A stretch of 64,000 bases of DNA from Bovifimicola ammoniilytica (GCF_025567085.1 NZ_JAOQJN010000001.1:310001-374000), one strand, 5' to 3'. Counted from the stretch's first letter, positions 1-9,285 are shown. Notes: generated by a model not told the origin, from the letters alone. A program made the numbers and translations.

Positions 1-2
1 GA

Positions 3-878
3 AAACCAAAGTATTCAATGGTTTGCATGGTTATGGGAGCTATTATCAATACCATTCTTGACCCTATTTTTATTTTTGCTTGCGATTGGGGAATTGCCGG
101 CGCAGCTTGGGCAACAGTTATTGGGCAAATTTTTTCCTTCATACTCGCACTCCGTTATCTATGGCGTTTCCAAACAATCCATTTTGAAAAAGAGTCGTTT
201 TTATTGGACATCAAAGAAAGCATGAAAATTTGCAGCATGGGAATCAGCAGCAGCTCAAATCAGATTGCAGTTACCGTGATTCAAATCATTCAGTACAATT
301 CGTTGACTTATTACGGCGCATTAACAAAATATGGAACAGATATTCCCTTAGCTGCTTGCGGAATCGTTATGAAAACAAATGCCATAATCCTTGCGATTGT
401 TGTAGGAATCTCGCAGGGAACACAGCCGATTATCGGCTTCAACTATGGGGCAAGGCAATACCATCGTGTACGGGAGGCTTACCTGCTTGCGGTAAAATGG
501 AACCTTGTAGTTTCCACTATTGCTTTCATCGCATTTCAATTTTTCCCACAATCTATCATTTCGCTGTTCGGAGATGGGGACGAGCTGTATTTTGAATTTG
601 CTGTTTTGTTCATGCGTACCTATCTTTTCATGGTGTTGGTAAATGGTGTGCAGTTGCTTTCTTCCAGTTTTTTTACCGCAATAGGAAAATCGTTAAGAGG
701 TGCTCTGTTGGCATTAACAAGGCAGACCTTTTTGTTGATTCCGCTTACCCTGCTGCTCCCGCTTCGTTTCGGAATTATGGGAGTATTGCTTGCGGGGCCT
801 GTTGCTGATTTTTCAGCGTTTGTACTATCTGTTGTACTGGTGGGTATAGAATTAAAAAAACAAAAAAATGACATGTAA
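3..878 (+). CDS. MATE-family efflux transporter, C-terminal part (cut by window edge)
   Basis: The frame is open to the left edge, so this is the last ~290 residues of a protein that usually has ~450. The sequence starts at the family's typical stretch around N-x-x-L-D-P-I-F-I-F, followed by G-I-x-G-A-A-W-A-T-V-I-G-Q and then the second half's S-Q-G-T-Q-P-I-I-G-F-N-Y-G-A motif. Both are hallmarks of MATE multidrug/cation antiporters. About seven membrane spans remain. The protein would expel drugs or toxins across the cytoplasmic membrane in exchange for Na+ or H+. It is followed by a KTR-type Cys-rich fragment and a recombinase remnant, a setting typical of Clostridia mobile elements. The substrate cannot be told from sequence. 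Confidence 0.9.
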   Translation, partial: KPKYSMVCMVMGAIINTILDPIFIFACDWGIAGAAWATVIGQIFSFILALRYLWRFQTIHFEKESFLLDIKESMKICSMGISSSSNQIAVTVIQIIQYNSLTYYGALTKYGTDIPLAACGIVMKTNAIILAIVVGISQGTQPIIGFNYGARQYHRVREAYLLAVKWNLVVSTIAFIAFQFFPQSIISLFGDGDELYFEFAVLFMRTYLFMVLVNGVQLLSSSFFTAIGKSLRGALLALTRQTFLLIPLTLLLPLRFGIMGVLLAGPVADFSAFVLSVVLVGIELKKQKNDM

Positions 879-1006
879 ACAACAGCCATATGTGAAAACA
901 TTCTTTTTCCGCCGTTAAGTAATCAAGAAGCAAAAACTTAAAAACCGTTGCGATAAATTTTATAAATTTAGTAGGATAATATTTAGAAGTAAGGATTGAG
1001 AAAAAT

Positions 1007-1180
1007 ATGGAAACTATAAAATGAGTTCTATGTCCTATCTGTGGAAATAAAACCCGAACGATGATGCAAGAAGATACCGAATTAAATAACTTTCCACTCT
1101 ACTGTCCGAAGTGTAAACAGCAAACACTTGTGAATGTCAAGCACTTTGTTGTTTCGGTTAGCATAGATAGTGCAAATTAA
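1007..1180 (+). pseudogene. Cys-rich KTR-type small protein with an early nonsense codon
   Basis: Read from ATG 1007 the frame gives METIK, then TGA at 1022-1024, then V-L-C-P-I-C-G-N-K-T-R and later L-Y-C-P-K-C-K-Q, ending at TAA 1178-1180. The two CPxC knuckles and the KTR signature match a small zinc-ribbon family common in Firmicute conjugative elements. From memory, homologues carry Trp (TGG) where this copy has TGA, so a single G-to-A change would explain the stop. Translation could only restart downstream at a non-ATG codon. I call it a recent pseudogene, or a product made only by TGA read-through. Confidence 0.65.
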
Positions 1181-1431
1181 GATGGTATCTGAATAGAAAA
1201 ATACAGTATGCTAAATATTTTACAAGGCTTGATTTTCTAAGCAAACTCGCTTATAATTTAAGCCATAGCATATAGCTATTATCCACAGCTACTGAGCAAG
1301 TGTTATCAATACTGATAACAAAATGATAACATTAGCTTATATAGGCAGGATAATATGGATATATCAAATAATCAAAGGATTTACATACTCGGCAGAGAAT
1401 AATTTCTAAACAAAATTAGTTAGGAAAAGTC

Positions 1432-1442
1432 GAGTTTGAATA
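1432..1442 (+). repeat. att-like motif GAGTTTGAATA, copy 1
   Basis: The 11-mer GAGTTTGAATA recurs at 10467-10477 and 12462-12472. Each copy is followed at once by a stem-loop. Copies 1 and 2 then lead into the 3' end of a leftward tyrosine recombinase remnant. This suggests left and right junctions of stacked integrative elements. The motif is short, so the att assignment is inference. Confidence 0.4.
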
Positions 1443-1452
1443 ACGCAGAAAA

Positions 1453-1490
1453 TCGCCTTATCCCTTGAAAACACTGGGGGTTAGGCGGTT
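1453..1490. terminator. Stem-loop after att-like motif 1
   Basis: TCGCCTTATCCC can pair with GGGGGTTAGGCGG across an A-rich loop. It lies between the att-like motif and the recombinase 3' end, so it can end the leftward recombinase transcript or read-through from the element. Confidence 0.45.
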
Positions 1491-1508
1491 TTAATTTTCT
1501 TTGTGATG

Positions 1509-2054
1509 TTAAGGTGATGTTACGGGACCATTATTAACATCATTTCCAAAAGCTTCATTCAGCCGTGATGCTAATTTCACATCTTTGTCCGGATACAAAT
1601 GTCCGTAGGTATCCATTGTGGTTTTTGCTGATTCGTGTCCAAGTCTTCTCGAGATTTCCAAAATATCAAATCCCATGTTGATCAGCATACTTGCATGAGA
1701 GTGTCGCAGGTCATGTACACGGATTTGCTTTACACCAGCTTTGGCGGCGAGCGTTTTGATTTCTCCGATGAGCGAAGATTTCGTGAACATAAATATTCTG
1801 TCATTCTTCTTTATCTCATACAGTTTGGAAATGTGTTCCTCTATTTCATTGTAAAGGAACTCCGGAATTGTCACGATGCGCTTACTTCGGTTTGTCTTTG
1901 GAGTAAGTGTTACCTGTTCCACATCCACAACGGCAAATGTCTTGCAGATGTTCAGCTGCATAGATGGAAGAATATCTTCTGGTATGAGTGCCAGGAGTTC
2001 TCCTTCTCGGGGAATATCTGAACCGTATATTGATTTTGCACCATATGATTGCAT
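1509..2054 (-). pseudogene. Tyrosine recombinase (integrase), C-terminal fragment
   Basis: About 180 residues match the catalytic half of phage/transposon integrases. The R-E-G-E-L-L-A-L first-Arg region is present, as is the active-site run V-H-D-L-R-H-S-H-A-S and then R-R-L-G-H-E-S with the nucleophile in T-Y-G-H-L-Y-P. The N-terminal arm-binding and core-binding domains are missing. Upstream on this strand (to ~2097) only out-of-frame debris is found, so the gene is truncated. Its job would have been site-specific integration of the element carrying the MATE and KTR genes. It is probably inactive. Confidence 0.85.
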
Positions 2055-2286
2055 TAATTATCTGACCTGAAATAGTTGCCGACGCAGCGCCTTTCACACC
2101 CCGGTTGAAAACAAAAATAAAGATTGGATCAATTCAAATTCCAAAAAAAAATATTTAACTATAGTTTTTTCTATGATATAATTTATAAGTAGTAAGCCTA
2201 TAAGTTGGCATTTTGGTTTGCCTGACCTGAAATGAAAGAAACTATTTAGGACAAATGCAGATAAAAAATATATAGAAGGACAAAGC

Positions 2287-2991
2287 ATGGAACATTTTGT
2301 AGAATTTAATAATGTAAACAAAATATATAATATGGGTGAGGTAGAGATAAAAGCATTACATGATGCTTCGTTTTGTATTGATAAGGGAGAAATATGTGTA
2401 ATAGTTGGTCCATCCGGAGCCGGTAAAACAACTCTTCTTAATATTCTTGGAGGGATGGATACATTGACTACAGGAAGTGTAGTTGTAGATGGCAAGGATA
2501 TATCAGGCTACTCTAAAAGAGAACTCACAACTTACCGCCGCCATGATGTTGGCTTTGTATTTCAATTTTACAATTTGATACAGAATCTTACAGCTCTTGA
2601 AAATGTTGAAATGGCAACACAGCTTTGCCGTAATCCTCTTGACCCAATGGAGACTCTTGAACAGGTTGGATTGAAGGATAGGGCGGTGAACTTTCCGGCA
2701 CAGCTTTCTGGTGGTGAGCAGCAACGTGTGTCAATAGCACGAGCCCTTGCTAAAAATCCCAAACTTTTACTTTGTGATGAGCCAACGGGAGCATTAGATT
2801 ATGTTACAGGTAAACAGGTATTGAAATTGCTGCAGGACACAAGCCAGGCTACGGGGATGACAGTTGTGATTATTACACATAATAGTGCATTGACAGCAAT
2901 GGCTGACAGGGTAATATGTGTTAAAAACGGAACAGTTGTCGAACAGAGAAAAAATGAAAACAGAAAATCAATAGAAGAGATAGAATGGTAA
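2287..2991 (+). CDS. ABC transporter ATP-binding protein (MacB/LolD-like)
   Basis: The 234-residue ATPase has Walker A G-P-S-G-A-G-K-T-T near residue 42, the signature L-S-G-G-E-Q-Q-R, Walker B L-L-L-C-D-E-P-T-G-A-L-D and the switch His in I-I-T-H-N. The wording around these motifs is that of the MacB/FtsE/LolD branch, which works with FtsX-type permeases. A GAAGGA ribosome site precedes the ATG. The permease gene begins 7 bases after the stop. It should drive mechanical export or release of a peptide, lipoprotein or drug at the membrane rather than classical uptake. The substrate is unknown. Confidence 0.93.
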   Translation: MEHFVEFNNVNKIYNMGEVEIKALHDASFCIDKGEICVIVGPSGAGKTTLLNILGGMDTLTTGSVVVDGKDISGYSKRELTTYRRHDVGFVFQFYNLIQNLTALENVEMATQLCRNPLDPMETLEQVGLKDRAVNFPAQLSGGEQQRVSIARALAKNPKLLLCDEPTGALDYVTGKQVLKLLQDTSQATGMTVVIITHNSALTAMADRVICVKNGTVVEQRKNENRKSIEEIEW

Positions 2992-2998
2992 ATAATAT

Positions 2999-5431
2999 AT
3001 GATAAAAAAATCAATTTTTCGTACAATAAAAGACTCGTTGGGACGTTATATAGCAATATTAGCTATCATTGCATTGGGGGTTGGTTTTTTTGCAGGACTT
3101 CGTGTTGCAGAAGAATCAATGATAAAAACGGCTGATAAATACTTGGATGAGATGAATCTGTATGATTTTAAGCTGATTAGTACATTAGGATTTACTGACG
3201 CGGATGTTGAAGAATTTCAAAAGCTTGACGGAATTGAGAAAAGTATTGGTTCAGTTAGTGCTGACTTAATATACATAGGAGAGGATGGTTCAGACAGGGT
3301 ATATCACGCACATTCAATCCTTGATGGTGTTAACGGACTGGATGTTATATATGGAAGGTTACCTGAAAATGAACATGAATGTCTGCTGGATGCACGATAT
3401 TATGCAAAAGAAAATATAGGTGATAAGGTAGTACTTTCTGACAGCAATACAGAGGAAACATTAGGTGCATTTTCAAGTAATGAATATACAGTGGTGGGTA
3501 TTTGCAATTCATCTGAGTATATAAATTTTCAGCGTGGTACTACATCATTGGCAGGAGGAAGCGTATCGGGATTTATGTATGTTCTGCCGGAGGCATTTAC
3601 AGCTGATTATTATTCTGAAATCTACCTGACAATAACTGATTCAGGGGATATTTATTCTGAGGAATACAAGGACAGAATAGAATCAATGAAAAAGAGTATT
3701 GATACTACATTGGAAAGATGTATCGGAGTACGTGCTAAACAATTATATGGAGAGGCTGCTTCACAGTATACTCCTGCATTTTTTGTTTTTGACCGTAGTA
3801 GCAATATTGGATATGCAAGTTTTGAAAATGATACGGCGATTGTGTCAGGTGTGTCAAAGGTTTTTCCTGTATTCTTTTTCCTTGTGGCTGCACTTGTGTG
3901 CATTACCACTATGACAAGAATGGTTAGTGAGCAACGTACACACAATGGTATTCTTAAAGCAATGGGATATAGTGATACCGTAGTTATTTCACAGTATATG
4001 GTATATGCAGGAAGTGCATCAGCAATAGGCAGCATTATAGGATTTTTAGTGGGTTCTAAGGTTATGCCAATGGTACTTTGGAAGGTATATCATATTATGT
4101 ATAACATTGATCGACCTATTGAATTTGTTCTGGACTGGAAGTTGTTTTTCGGATGCTTCGCATTGTACCTGTTATGTTCACTAGGGGCAACCTGGATAGT
4201 ATGTCACAAGGATTTAAAGGAAAGTGCAGCACAACTTGTGCGTTCTAAGGCACCGGCCGCAGGAAAAAGGATTTTTCTTGAATATATAGGATTTATATGG
4301 AAACGTCTAAAGTTTTTACATAAGGTATCAATCAGAAATATTTTTCGATATAAAAAGAGAATGTTTATGATGATAATTGGTATTGGCGGGTGTACAGCAC
4401 TTCTTCTGGCTGGTTTTGGTATACGAGATACCATCAAACCTATTGTTAAACGTCAGTATGAGGAAATAAGCCTATATGATGCATCGGTAAAGTTTATTTC
4501 CAATCAGGATAATTCTAATAAGAATTATTTTTTAGAACAGTGTAGTGATTTTGCCGATGATATTGTTTTAGTTCACAGTAGTAATGTGGAAATTTCAAAA
4601 AATAATGAAACAGCATCTTTGGTAATGGTAGCTTATAATGATGATATGTCAGCATTTATTAATCTTCATAAGAAAAATAAGCAAATAGAATGGCCGGATA
4701 AAGGCGAGGCAGTTATTAATTACCGACTTGCGGAGGAAATGGGCATTGAGGCTGGAGATGTTATAGAGGTCAAGGATAGTGAGTACAATAGTATGAGTCT
4801 CATTGTATCTGATATATTTGATAACTATATGGGAGATTATATTTATGTAAACTGCGAAACGTGTAAGGAAGGCTGGGGATATGAGCCTGGTATTAATACT
4901 GCATATGTGAATTTTAAGAATGGAGTGGATGAACATAAGGCTGGGGCTGATATAATGAATATAGATGGAGTAGCGTCGGTATCAATTACAAACGACTTAA
5001 AAGAAAATGTTGAAAGTATGCTTGAAAGTATGAATTATATTGTACTTATTGTACTTGTATGTGCTGGTGCACTTGCATTTATTGTTTTATACAATTTGAC
5101 AAACATTACTATTATGGAACGTATTCGTGAGATTGCAACGCTGAAGGTTCTGGGTTTTTACAATAGAGAGCAGAATTCATACGTATTTAGAGAGAATATT
5201 ATATTAACCATAATTAGCTCAATATGTGGAATTCCACTTGGAATAGTTTTATTGATGTATGTAATGAATCAGATAAAAATCAGTACATTCTATTTCGGTT
5301 ACAGACTGGCACCGTCAAGCTTCGTATTGGCAATTCTTATTACATTATTGTTTACGGTCATAGTGGATAGTGTGCTTACTGTTAAAACAAAGAAAATCAA
5401 CATGGCGGAAGCATTGAAGGAAATTGAATAA
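2999..5431 (+). CDS. FtsX-like ABC permease (long form)
   Basis: The 810-residue membrane protein has the long FtsX layout: a TM helix at ~15-40, a large extracellular domain, three TM helices (~285-400), a second TM start near 460, another extracellular domain and three final TM helices. The cytoplasmic coupling phrases I-R-E-I-A-T-L-K-V-L-G-F near 720 and the earlier G-I-L-K-A-M-G-Y are typical. It pairs with the ATPase just upstream to form an exporter or mechanotransmitter. No two-component system is adjacent, so a bacitracin-type sensor role is not indicated. Confidence 0.9.
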   Translation: MIKKSIFRTIKDSLGRYIAILAIIALGVGFFAGLRVAEESMIKTADKYLDEMNLYDFKLISTLGFTDADVEEFQKLDGIEKSIGSVSADLIYIGEDGSDRVYHAHSILDGVNGLDVIYGRLPENEHECLLDARYYAKENIGDKVVLSDSNTEETLGAFSSNEYTVVGICNSSEYINFQRGTTSLAGGSVSGFMYVLPEAFTADYYSEIYLTITDSGDIYSEEYKDRIESMKKSIDTTLERCIGVRAKQLYGEAASQYTPAFFVFDRSSNIGYASFENDTAIVSGVSKVFPVFFFLVAALVCITTMTRMVSEQRTHNGILKAMGYSDTVVISQYMVYAGSASAIGSIIGFLVGSKVMPMVLWKVYHIMYNIDRPIEFVLDWKLFFGCFALYLLCSLGATWIVCHKDLKESAAQLVRSKAPAAGKRIFLEYIGFIWKRLKFLHKVSIRNIFRYKKRMFMMIIGIGGCTALLLAGFGIRDTIKPIVKRQYEEISLYDASVKFISNQDNSNKNYFLEQCSDFADDIVLVHSSNVEISKNNETASLVMVAYNDDMSAFINLHKKNKQIEWPDKGEAVINYRLAEEMGIEAGDVIEVKDSEYNSMSLIVSDIFDNYMGDYIYVNCETCKEGWGYEPGINTAYVNFKNGVDEHKAGADIMNIDGVASVSITNDLKENVESMLESMNYIVLIVLVCAGALAFIVLYNLTNITIMERIREIATLKVLGFYNREQNSYVFRENIILTIISSICGIPLGIVLLMYVMNQIKISTFYFGYRLAPSSFVLAILITLLFTVIVDSVLTVKTKKINMAEALKEIE

Positions 5432-5751
5432 TACTTAGATTTTAATGTATTTATTATGGATTTTAAAGACGAATATTAAAATGAATATAAATGTGAATAT
5501 AAATATTAAAAATTTTAATAAAAGAAAAAATCATGTTATTATAAAAAGAGAAAACTTCCAGTTTGTCGTAAACATTTACATACTATTGTTTAGAAAAAAA
5601 CAGTTCCGTTTATCCCCTCGAATTTCTCCTATAAGTGAAAGAACAATTTCTGACTTTATGACAGGGTTACATACCAAGAATGGACGAAAGTATAACTTAT
5701 GTAACAGGTAAAAGTGAATTTGTGGAACCTAAAGAAAAAGAGTTGGAGTAT
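5432..5751. other. AT-rich gap without a supported gene
   Basis: About 320 bases of very AT-rich sequence. An open frame from 5445 has no family likeness and no ribosome site, so I leave it out. No clear terminator or riboswitch was seen. Confidence 0.5.
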
Positions 5752-6069
5752 ATGTCAAAAATAAATGTGCAAAAATGCCTGAAAGAAGATTTTACTTTAA
5801 CAGTTGATGATACTTTTGTAATTATTGGAGTAGGTACTGTTGTTAATGGAATGATTAATACAGGAATGTGCAGAGTAGGAGAAATTGCAACTGTGGCTAG
5901 ATATGAAACTACTATAACTGCAATTGATATTCATACAAAAGACAGAAAGCCCAATAATGCAGCATATGCTACTGAACATGTTGGACTGGGATTAAGAGGA
6001 ATTTCAAAAGACCAGATAAAAAAGGGAGATATTGTAAAAATAAAAAATAGGAATAAATTTCAGATGTAA
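5752..6069 (+). CDS. Free-standing EF-Tu domain-2-like protein
   Basis: The ~105-residue product reads like the beta-barrel domain 2 of translational GTPases. It has F-x-L-x-V-D-D-T-F-V-I-I-G-V-G-T-V-V-N-G near the start, G-x-C-R-V-G-E in the middle, and V-G-L-G-L-R-G-I-S-K-D-Q-I-K-K-G-D-I-V at the end. There is no G domain (no P-loop, no NKxD) and no domain 3. I chose the ATG at 5752 because the domain starts there and a GAG/GGAG stretch precedes it. The frame also has an ATG at 5680 with no ribosome site. Such solo barrels are known in Firmicutes but have no settled function. Confidence 0.7.
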   Translation: MSKINVQKCLKEDFTLTVDDTFVIIGVGTVVNGMINTGMCRVGEIATVARYETTITAIDIHTKDRKPNNAAYATEHVGLGLRGISKDQIKKGDIVKIKNRNKFQM

Positions 6070-6189
6070 TTATTAGAAAATAGGAATAAGATAATTTTTT
6101 AAATTCAAGTTTAGTTTGTCGAGAAGTTATCTTTGAAAATCCTCCGCTGATTGAAAATCGGCAAATGTGAATTTGAAAGGAGTGTGCTT

Positions 6190-7413
6190 ATGGGGGTGGC
6201 AACAACTGTACGAGATGCTGCTAATATCAAACGCGCAAATGAAAATGAAACAAGACGAGAAATGATTGCTTCCTGGTATATTACCATGCCAGGCATCCCT
6301 TCTTCAGAAAGAGAACAGTTAGAAAAATCTTTGAGATACAATCTTTGGGCAAGCTTGATTCATTTTATTGTTCTTAACTTTGTTCTCACATGTGTATGGT
6401 TTTTTGGGTTTGGTCTTAGATTTGATGCGATTAAAGCTGCAACAGGCCAGCAATTAAAAGGAACTATGACTGTGACAGGTGTAGTTCAGGAGGATGGACT
6501 TACATTATCTGTTAAGGATCCGAATAAAGGAAAGCACGTTGTCTATTCATTGACTGATCTTGGGGTAGATCCCACTGGATGGTCTTACGGAGGACGTCTT
6601 AACACTTACTGGTCTAAGGATGAAGATAGTGGAGATTACAGTATCATCGCAGTTATACCGGAGAAAGAAGCCTCTCGTATACAAGGATTGGAAGACGCAA
6701 TTCTTATGACAGGATATTTTTCTATAATTGTAATAGGGCTGCTTATATTTTTTGTTCGACGTAGAAAATATACCTCATGGTATATTCCATTTTATTGGCG
6801 GATGGAGAAGTTTTGTTCAGAAAACCAGATCTACCAGATGTATCCAGGATATAATACAGAAGAGGCATTTATTGCCTATGGAAATGAGCATGCTGATACT
6901 TTTTCGCGGCAGTTTGCAGCTACACAGTTAACGGAGATTGAAAAGAAGAAAAAGAAACGAGAAATCGTAATCGGAGCTGTTTCAGCACTAGCTATTATGG
7001 CTGCTATCATTCTAGTAATCTGTCTGGGAACCACTATTCAGTCAATTGCTGACAACAGAAAAAATGACGACAGAACAGTGAAGGTACTTGAAGAACTTCA
7101 GACTGCAATTGATGGTGGAGAAGAACCATTAGGAGAGGAATCCGAGCGTTATAATTTTGCTAATATAGTGCGCAGAGCACGTGAGAGTTTTCCGGATGAA
7201 GATGTTTATTATAAACTGGTTACTACGGATGACTATGTGGCATTGGCTATTACGACAAAAAAGAAGACCAATGTTTATATTGACAGATATACTCCGGTTG
7301 AAGGAGCAGTTGGCGATTTAAATACTATCTACAAACTGGAGATTTCGATGGTATCGAATGTCATACAACCAGATGATGTGTTGAATAATTATACAGGTAT
7401 TCTTTATAAATGA
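6190..7413 (+). CDS. Unknown membrane protein (~407 aa, three TM segments)
   Basis: I do not recognise a family. The start at 6190 is set by AAAGGAG eight bases upstream. Residues ~55-80 form one TM helix, followed by a soluble ~100-residue beta-rich segment. A second TM lies near 180-200 and a third near 260-285 after a Lys-rich stretch (E-K-K-K-K-K-R). A soluble C-terminal domain of ~120 residues follows. A further group of unknown membrane genes follows on the same strand, so these may act together, but nothing shows what they do. Confidence 0.6.
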   Translation: MGVATTVRDAANIKRANENETRREMIASWYITMPGIPSSEREQLEKSLRYNLWASLIHFIVLNFVLTCVWFFGFGLRFDAIKAATGQQLKGTMTVTGVVQEDGLTLSVKDPNKGKHVVYSLTDLGVDPTGWSYGGRLNTYWSKDEDSGDYSIIAVIPEKEASRIQGLEDAILMTGYFSIIVIGLLIFFVRRRKYTSWYIPFYWRMEKFCSENQIYQMYPGYNTEEAFIAYGNEHADTFSRQFAATQLTEIEKKKKKREIVIGAVSALAIMAAIILVICLGTTIQSIADNRKNDDRTVKVLEELQTAIDGGEEPLGEESERYNFANIVRRARESFPDEDVYYKLVTTDDYVALAITTKKKTNVYIDRYTPVEGAVGDLNTIYKLEISMVSNVIQPDDVLNNYTGILYK

Positions 7414-7509
7414 TTTTTGGGTGAAATGTCTGCTTGATAAATATTACATAAAAATTTCGTATCTCATATAAAGAAGATATAGCATATAGAAACATGGAGG
7501 TAACTTAAA

Positions 7510-7998
7510 ATGATATTAGGTGGTCTAGTAATGATAAGCATAGGCTTATTCATAATTATTGGAATATTCAAATTATTTAAGCCAACAGACTACTCAACAT
7601 GGAAAGATGCAGAAGGTATTGTAGAAAAAGTCAGGACAGAAACGTGGGACGACGGTGAACTCAGACCTTGCTTACCTCGCATCATTGTATCCTTTGAGTT
7701 AGATGGAGAGTTGATAAAAGGAAAATCTAACTGCATTGGCACAGAAAAAACTATAAAACAGGTAATTGCAAAATATCCAAAAGGGTCAAAAGTCTGCTTT
7801 AAATACGATGATTCCCCAAAAGAAACCATAGTAACCAAAATAGCTGATAATCTAAATTTCCAGAAAACTATTTATATCCACATTGATGATAAAGAGTTCC
7901 CCAATGGTTCTGTGGAAAAGAAAGCAAAATTGTTCGGTTATGGATTTGGCTCAATTTTCCTGGTAATAGGAATTGTATGCATAATGAGCTTGTTTTAA
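7510..7998 (+). CDS. DUF3592-like membrane protein
   Basis: The 162-residue protein has an N-terminal TM helix, a middle domain with W-K-D-A-E-G-I-V-E-K-V and a Y-P-K-G-S-K-V-C-F-K-Y-D segment, and a C-terminal TM helix. This resembles DUF3592-type proteins, small two-TM proteins with an external beta domain and no known job. GGAGG precedes the ATG. The next gene starts 12 bases on, so they are co-transcribed. Confidence 0.6.
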   Translation: MILGGLVMISIGLFIIIGIFKLFKPTDYSTWKDAEGIVEKVRTETWDDGELRPCLPRIIVSFELDGELIKGKSNCIGTEKTIKQVIAKYPKGSKVCFKYDDSPKETIVTKIADNLNFQKTIYIHIDDKEFPNGSVEKKAKLFGYGFGSIFLVIGIVCIMSLF

Positions 7999-8010
7999 AA
8001 GGGGTATAAG

Positions 8011-8730
8011 ATGAGTAATAAATTATATAAAGAAGATACAAAAAAGAAGAAAAAGAAAGAAACAGAAATAGGAACTTTCATGAGGCGTATTATTTATGGA
8101 TGTACTTTAAGCTTGATTGCAATTTTGCTATTAATTGCTTTCTTTGTACCATCCAATATTAATGAGCCCAGAGCATTCACTGGATTTGTAATAATGATTA
8201 TTGTGCTATCCATTTTTGCAGCGTACGGAATAGGACTTACGTTATTAAGTAAACATTCTATTAAATTCAAAGATTGGTTTGAAAAGGATATGATGAAACT
8301 CTATAACTTAACTCCACCCGAAGATATAAATAATACAGAACAATTTGTGATTTATCGACCAAACTTCTATAAAGGGTTATCCATAGTAACAGTATTGGTG
8401 CTTTTAGGATTCCTAATCATGACAATTGTAGTTGCAGATAACAGACCAGATTTATATCTGTTTTGGGTAGTATGCCTAGTTTTTTCTGTCATATCAGCTA
8501 TACATACATGCACATACAAATATACTATAGAAAACAGAAAAATCAGATATAAATGGCTGTTTGGAAAAGAAAAAGTAATCGCTTATTCAGAAATAGACAA
8601 AATCACTCTCGAAGGCAGTCCCAATAGTGAATGTGGGGTGATTTATAAGAAAGGTGTGAAAAAGCCTTTTATGAAAATAAGGATGATAGATAAAAATGCA
8701 AACAGGTTTAGATATTTAAACATTAAATAA
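8011..8730 (+). CDS. Unknown four-TM protein with a PH-like C-terminal region
   Basis: The 239-residue product begins with a Lys-rich tail. TM pairs lie near residues 28-85 and 125-170, followed by a ~70-residue tail with Y-T-I-E-N-R-K-I-R-Y-K-W-L-F-G-K-E-K-V-I. This tail is like the beta strands of bacterial PH-like domains on membrane proteins. AGGGG precedes the ATG. It is coupled to the DUF3592-like gene upstream. The function is unknown. Confidence 0.55.
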   Translation: MSNKLYKEDTKKKKKKETEIGTFMRRIIYGCTLSLIAILLLIAFFVPSNINEPRAFTGFVIMIIVLSIFAAYGIGLTLLSKHSIKFKDWFEKDMMKLYNLTPPEDINNTEQFVIYRPNFYKGLSIVTVLVLLGFLIMTIVVADNRPDLYLFWVVCLVFSVISAIHTCTYKYTIENRKIRYKWLFGKEKVIAYSEIDKITLEGSPNSECGVIYKKGVKKPFMKIRMIDKNANRFRYLNIK

Positions 8731-8734
8731 ATCC

Positions 8735-9052
8735 TTGTATAATCTGAATTATGGTTCTAGTTATGCAGCACAGGCAAATGAAAATGTCATAGAAAATGTC
8801 ATAGAAAATGTCATAGAAATTTCGGAAGAAAAAATGAAGCAGTTAATGCCAGAGTATTCTAAGAAGAAGCTTGTTAAAGCATATGAGATTCTGAAAATGA
8901 TTTCGGAAAACCCGAATATTTCTATTGATGAATTAAGAATAGCATTAGATGTTACAGATAGAACAATTGCTAGATATATATCAGAATTAAAAGATAAAGG
9001 TATCATAGAAAGAAAAGGTCCGGATAATGGTGGAAAATGGAAAATTAGGTAA
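8735..9052 (+). pseudogene. C-terminal winged-helix remnant of an AlbA/COG2865-type regulator
   Basis: The frame starts only with TTG and no ribosome site. It contains N-V-I-E repeated three times, then a winged helix with S-I-D-E-L-R-I-A-L-D-V-T-D-R-T-I-A-R-Y-I and G-I-I-E-R-K-G-P-D-N-G-G-K-W. N-V-x-E tandem repeats followed by this helix-turn-helix are the typical tail of large divergent AAA-4/AlbA_2 putative regulators. The large N-terminal domain is missing. I read it as the 3' scar of such a gene. Confidence 0.6.
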
Positions 9053-9118
9053 GTAAATGACAGTAAATTTGGCACTCAATGTAACACCCAAACATTCACT
9101 CAAGGATATTCCAGAGTT

Positions 9119-9269
9119 AGTCTCAACGAAGTCTCACGAGATTAGAGACTGAGTGAGACTCTATGATATAGCAAAATGCGATAAAATCGGCATTTGCAGG
9201 TGAATTATAAAGTTGTAGTCTCAAGCCAGTCTCATTTCTGAAATTATTTGTTGAGACTAACATGAGACT
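9119..9269. promoter_or_regulatory. Eight-copy AGTCTC/GAGACT array (operator-like)
   Basis: AGTCTC occurs at 9119, 9130, 9217 and 9228. Its reverse complement GAGACT occurs at 9145, 9155, 9253 and 9264. This makes two modules of two direct plus two inverted copies, with 10-11-base spacing inside each pair, i.e. one helical turn. The second module ends 16 bases before the ATG at 9286 and touches the ribosome site. Such phasing suggests cooperative binding of a regulator to both modules, perhaps with looping. The binder is unknown. Confidence 0.6.
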
Positions 9270-9285
9270 GAGGAGGTTCAAAATC

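Larger units (their letters stand above)
1181..1508. other. Non-coding gap with inverted repeat and att-like motif
   Basis: No gene is visible. It holds a perfect 7-bp inverted repeat GTTATCA/TGATAAC at 1302-1319, followed by another TGATAAC-like half site. Further on are the att-like GAGTTTGAATA motif (1432-1442) and a hairpin (1453-1490) lying against the 3' end of the recombinase fragment. This is the usual layout at the integrase end of an integrative element. Confidence 0.5.

Noticed and set aside
1635..2021. Plus-strand frame opposite the integrase
   Set aside because: It is an antisense shadow of the recombinase fragment.
2999..5431. A bacitracin-type sensing module at the first ABC exporter
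   Set aside because: No histidine kinase or response regulator is adjacent, and the permease has the long MacB/FtsX layout rather than BceB's.
5445..5711. 88-residue frame in the AT-rich gap
   Set aside because: No ribosome site, no family likeness, low-complexity composition; it overlaps the next gene's region in another frame.
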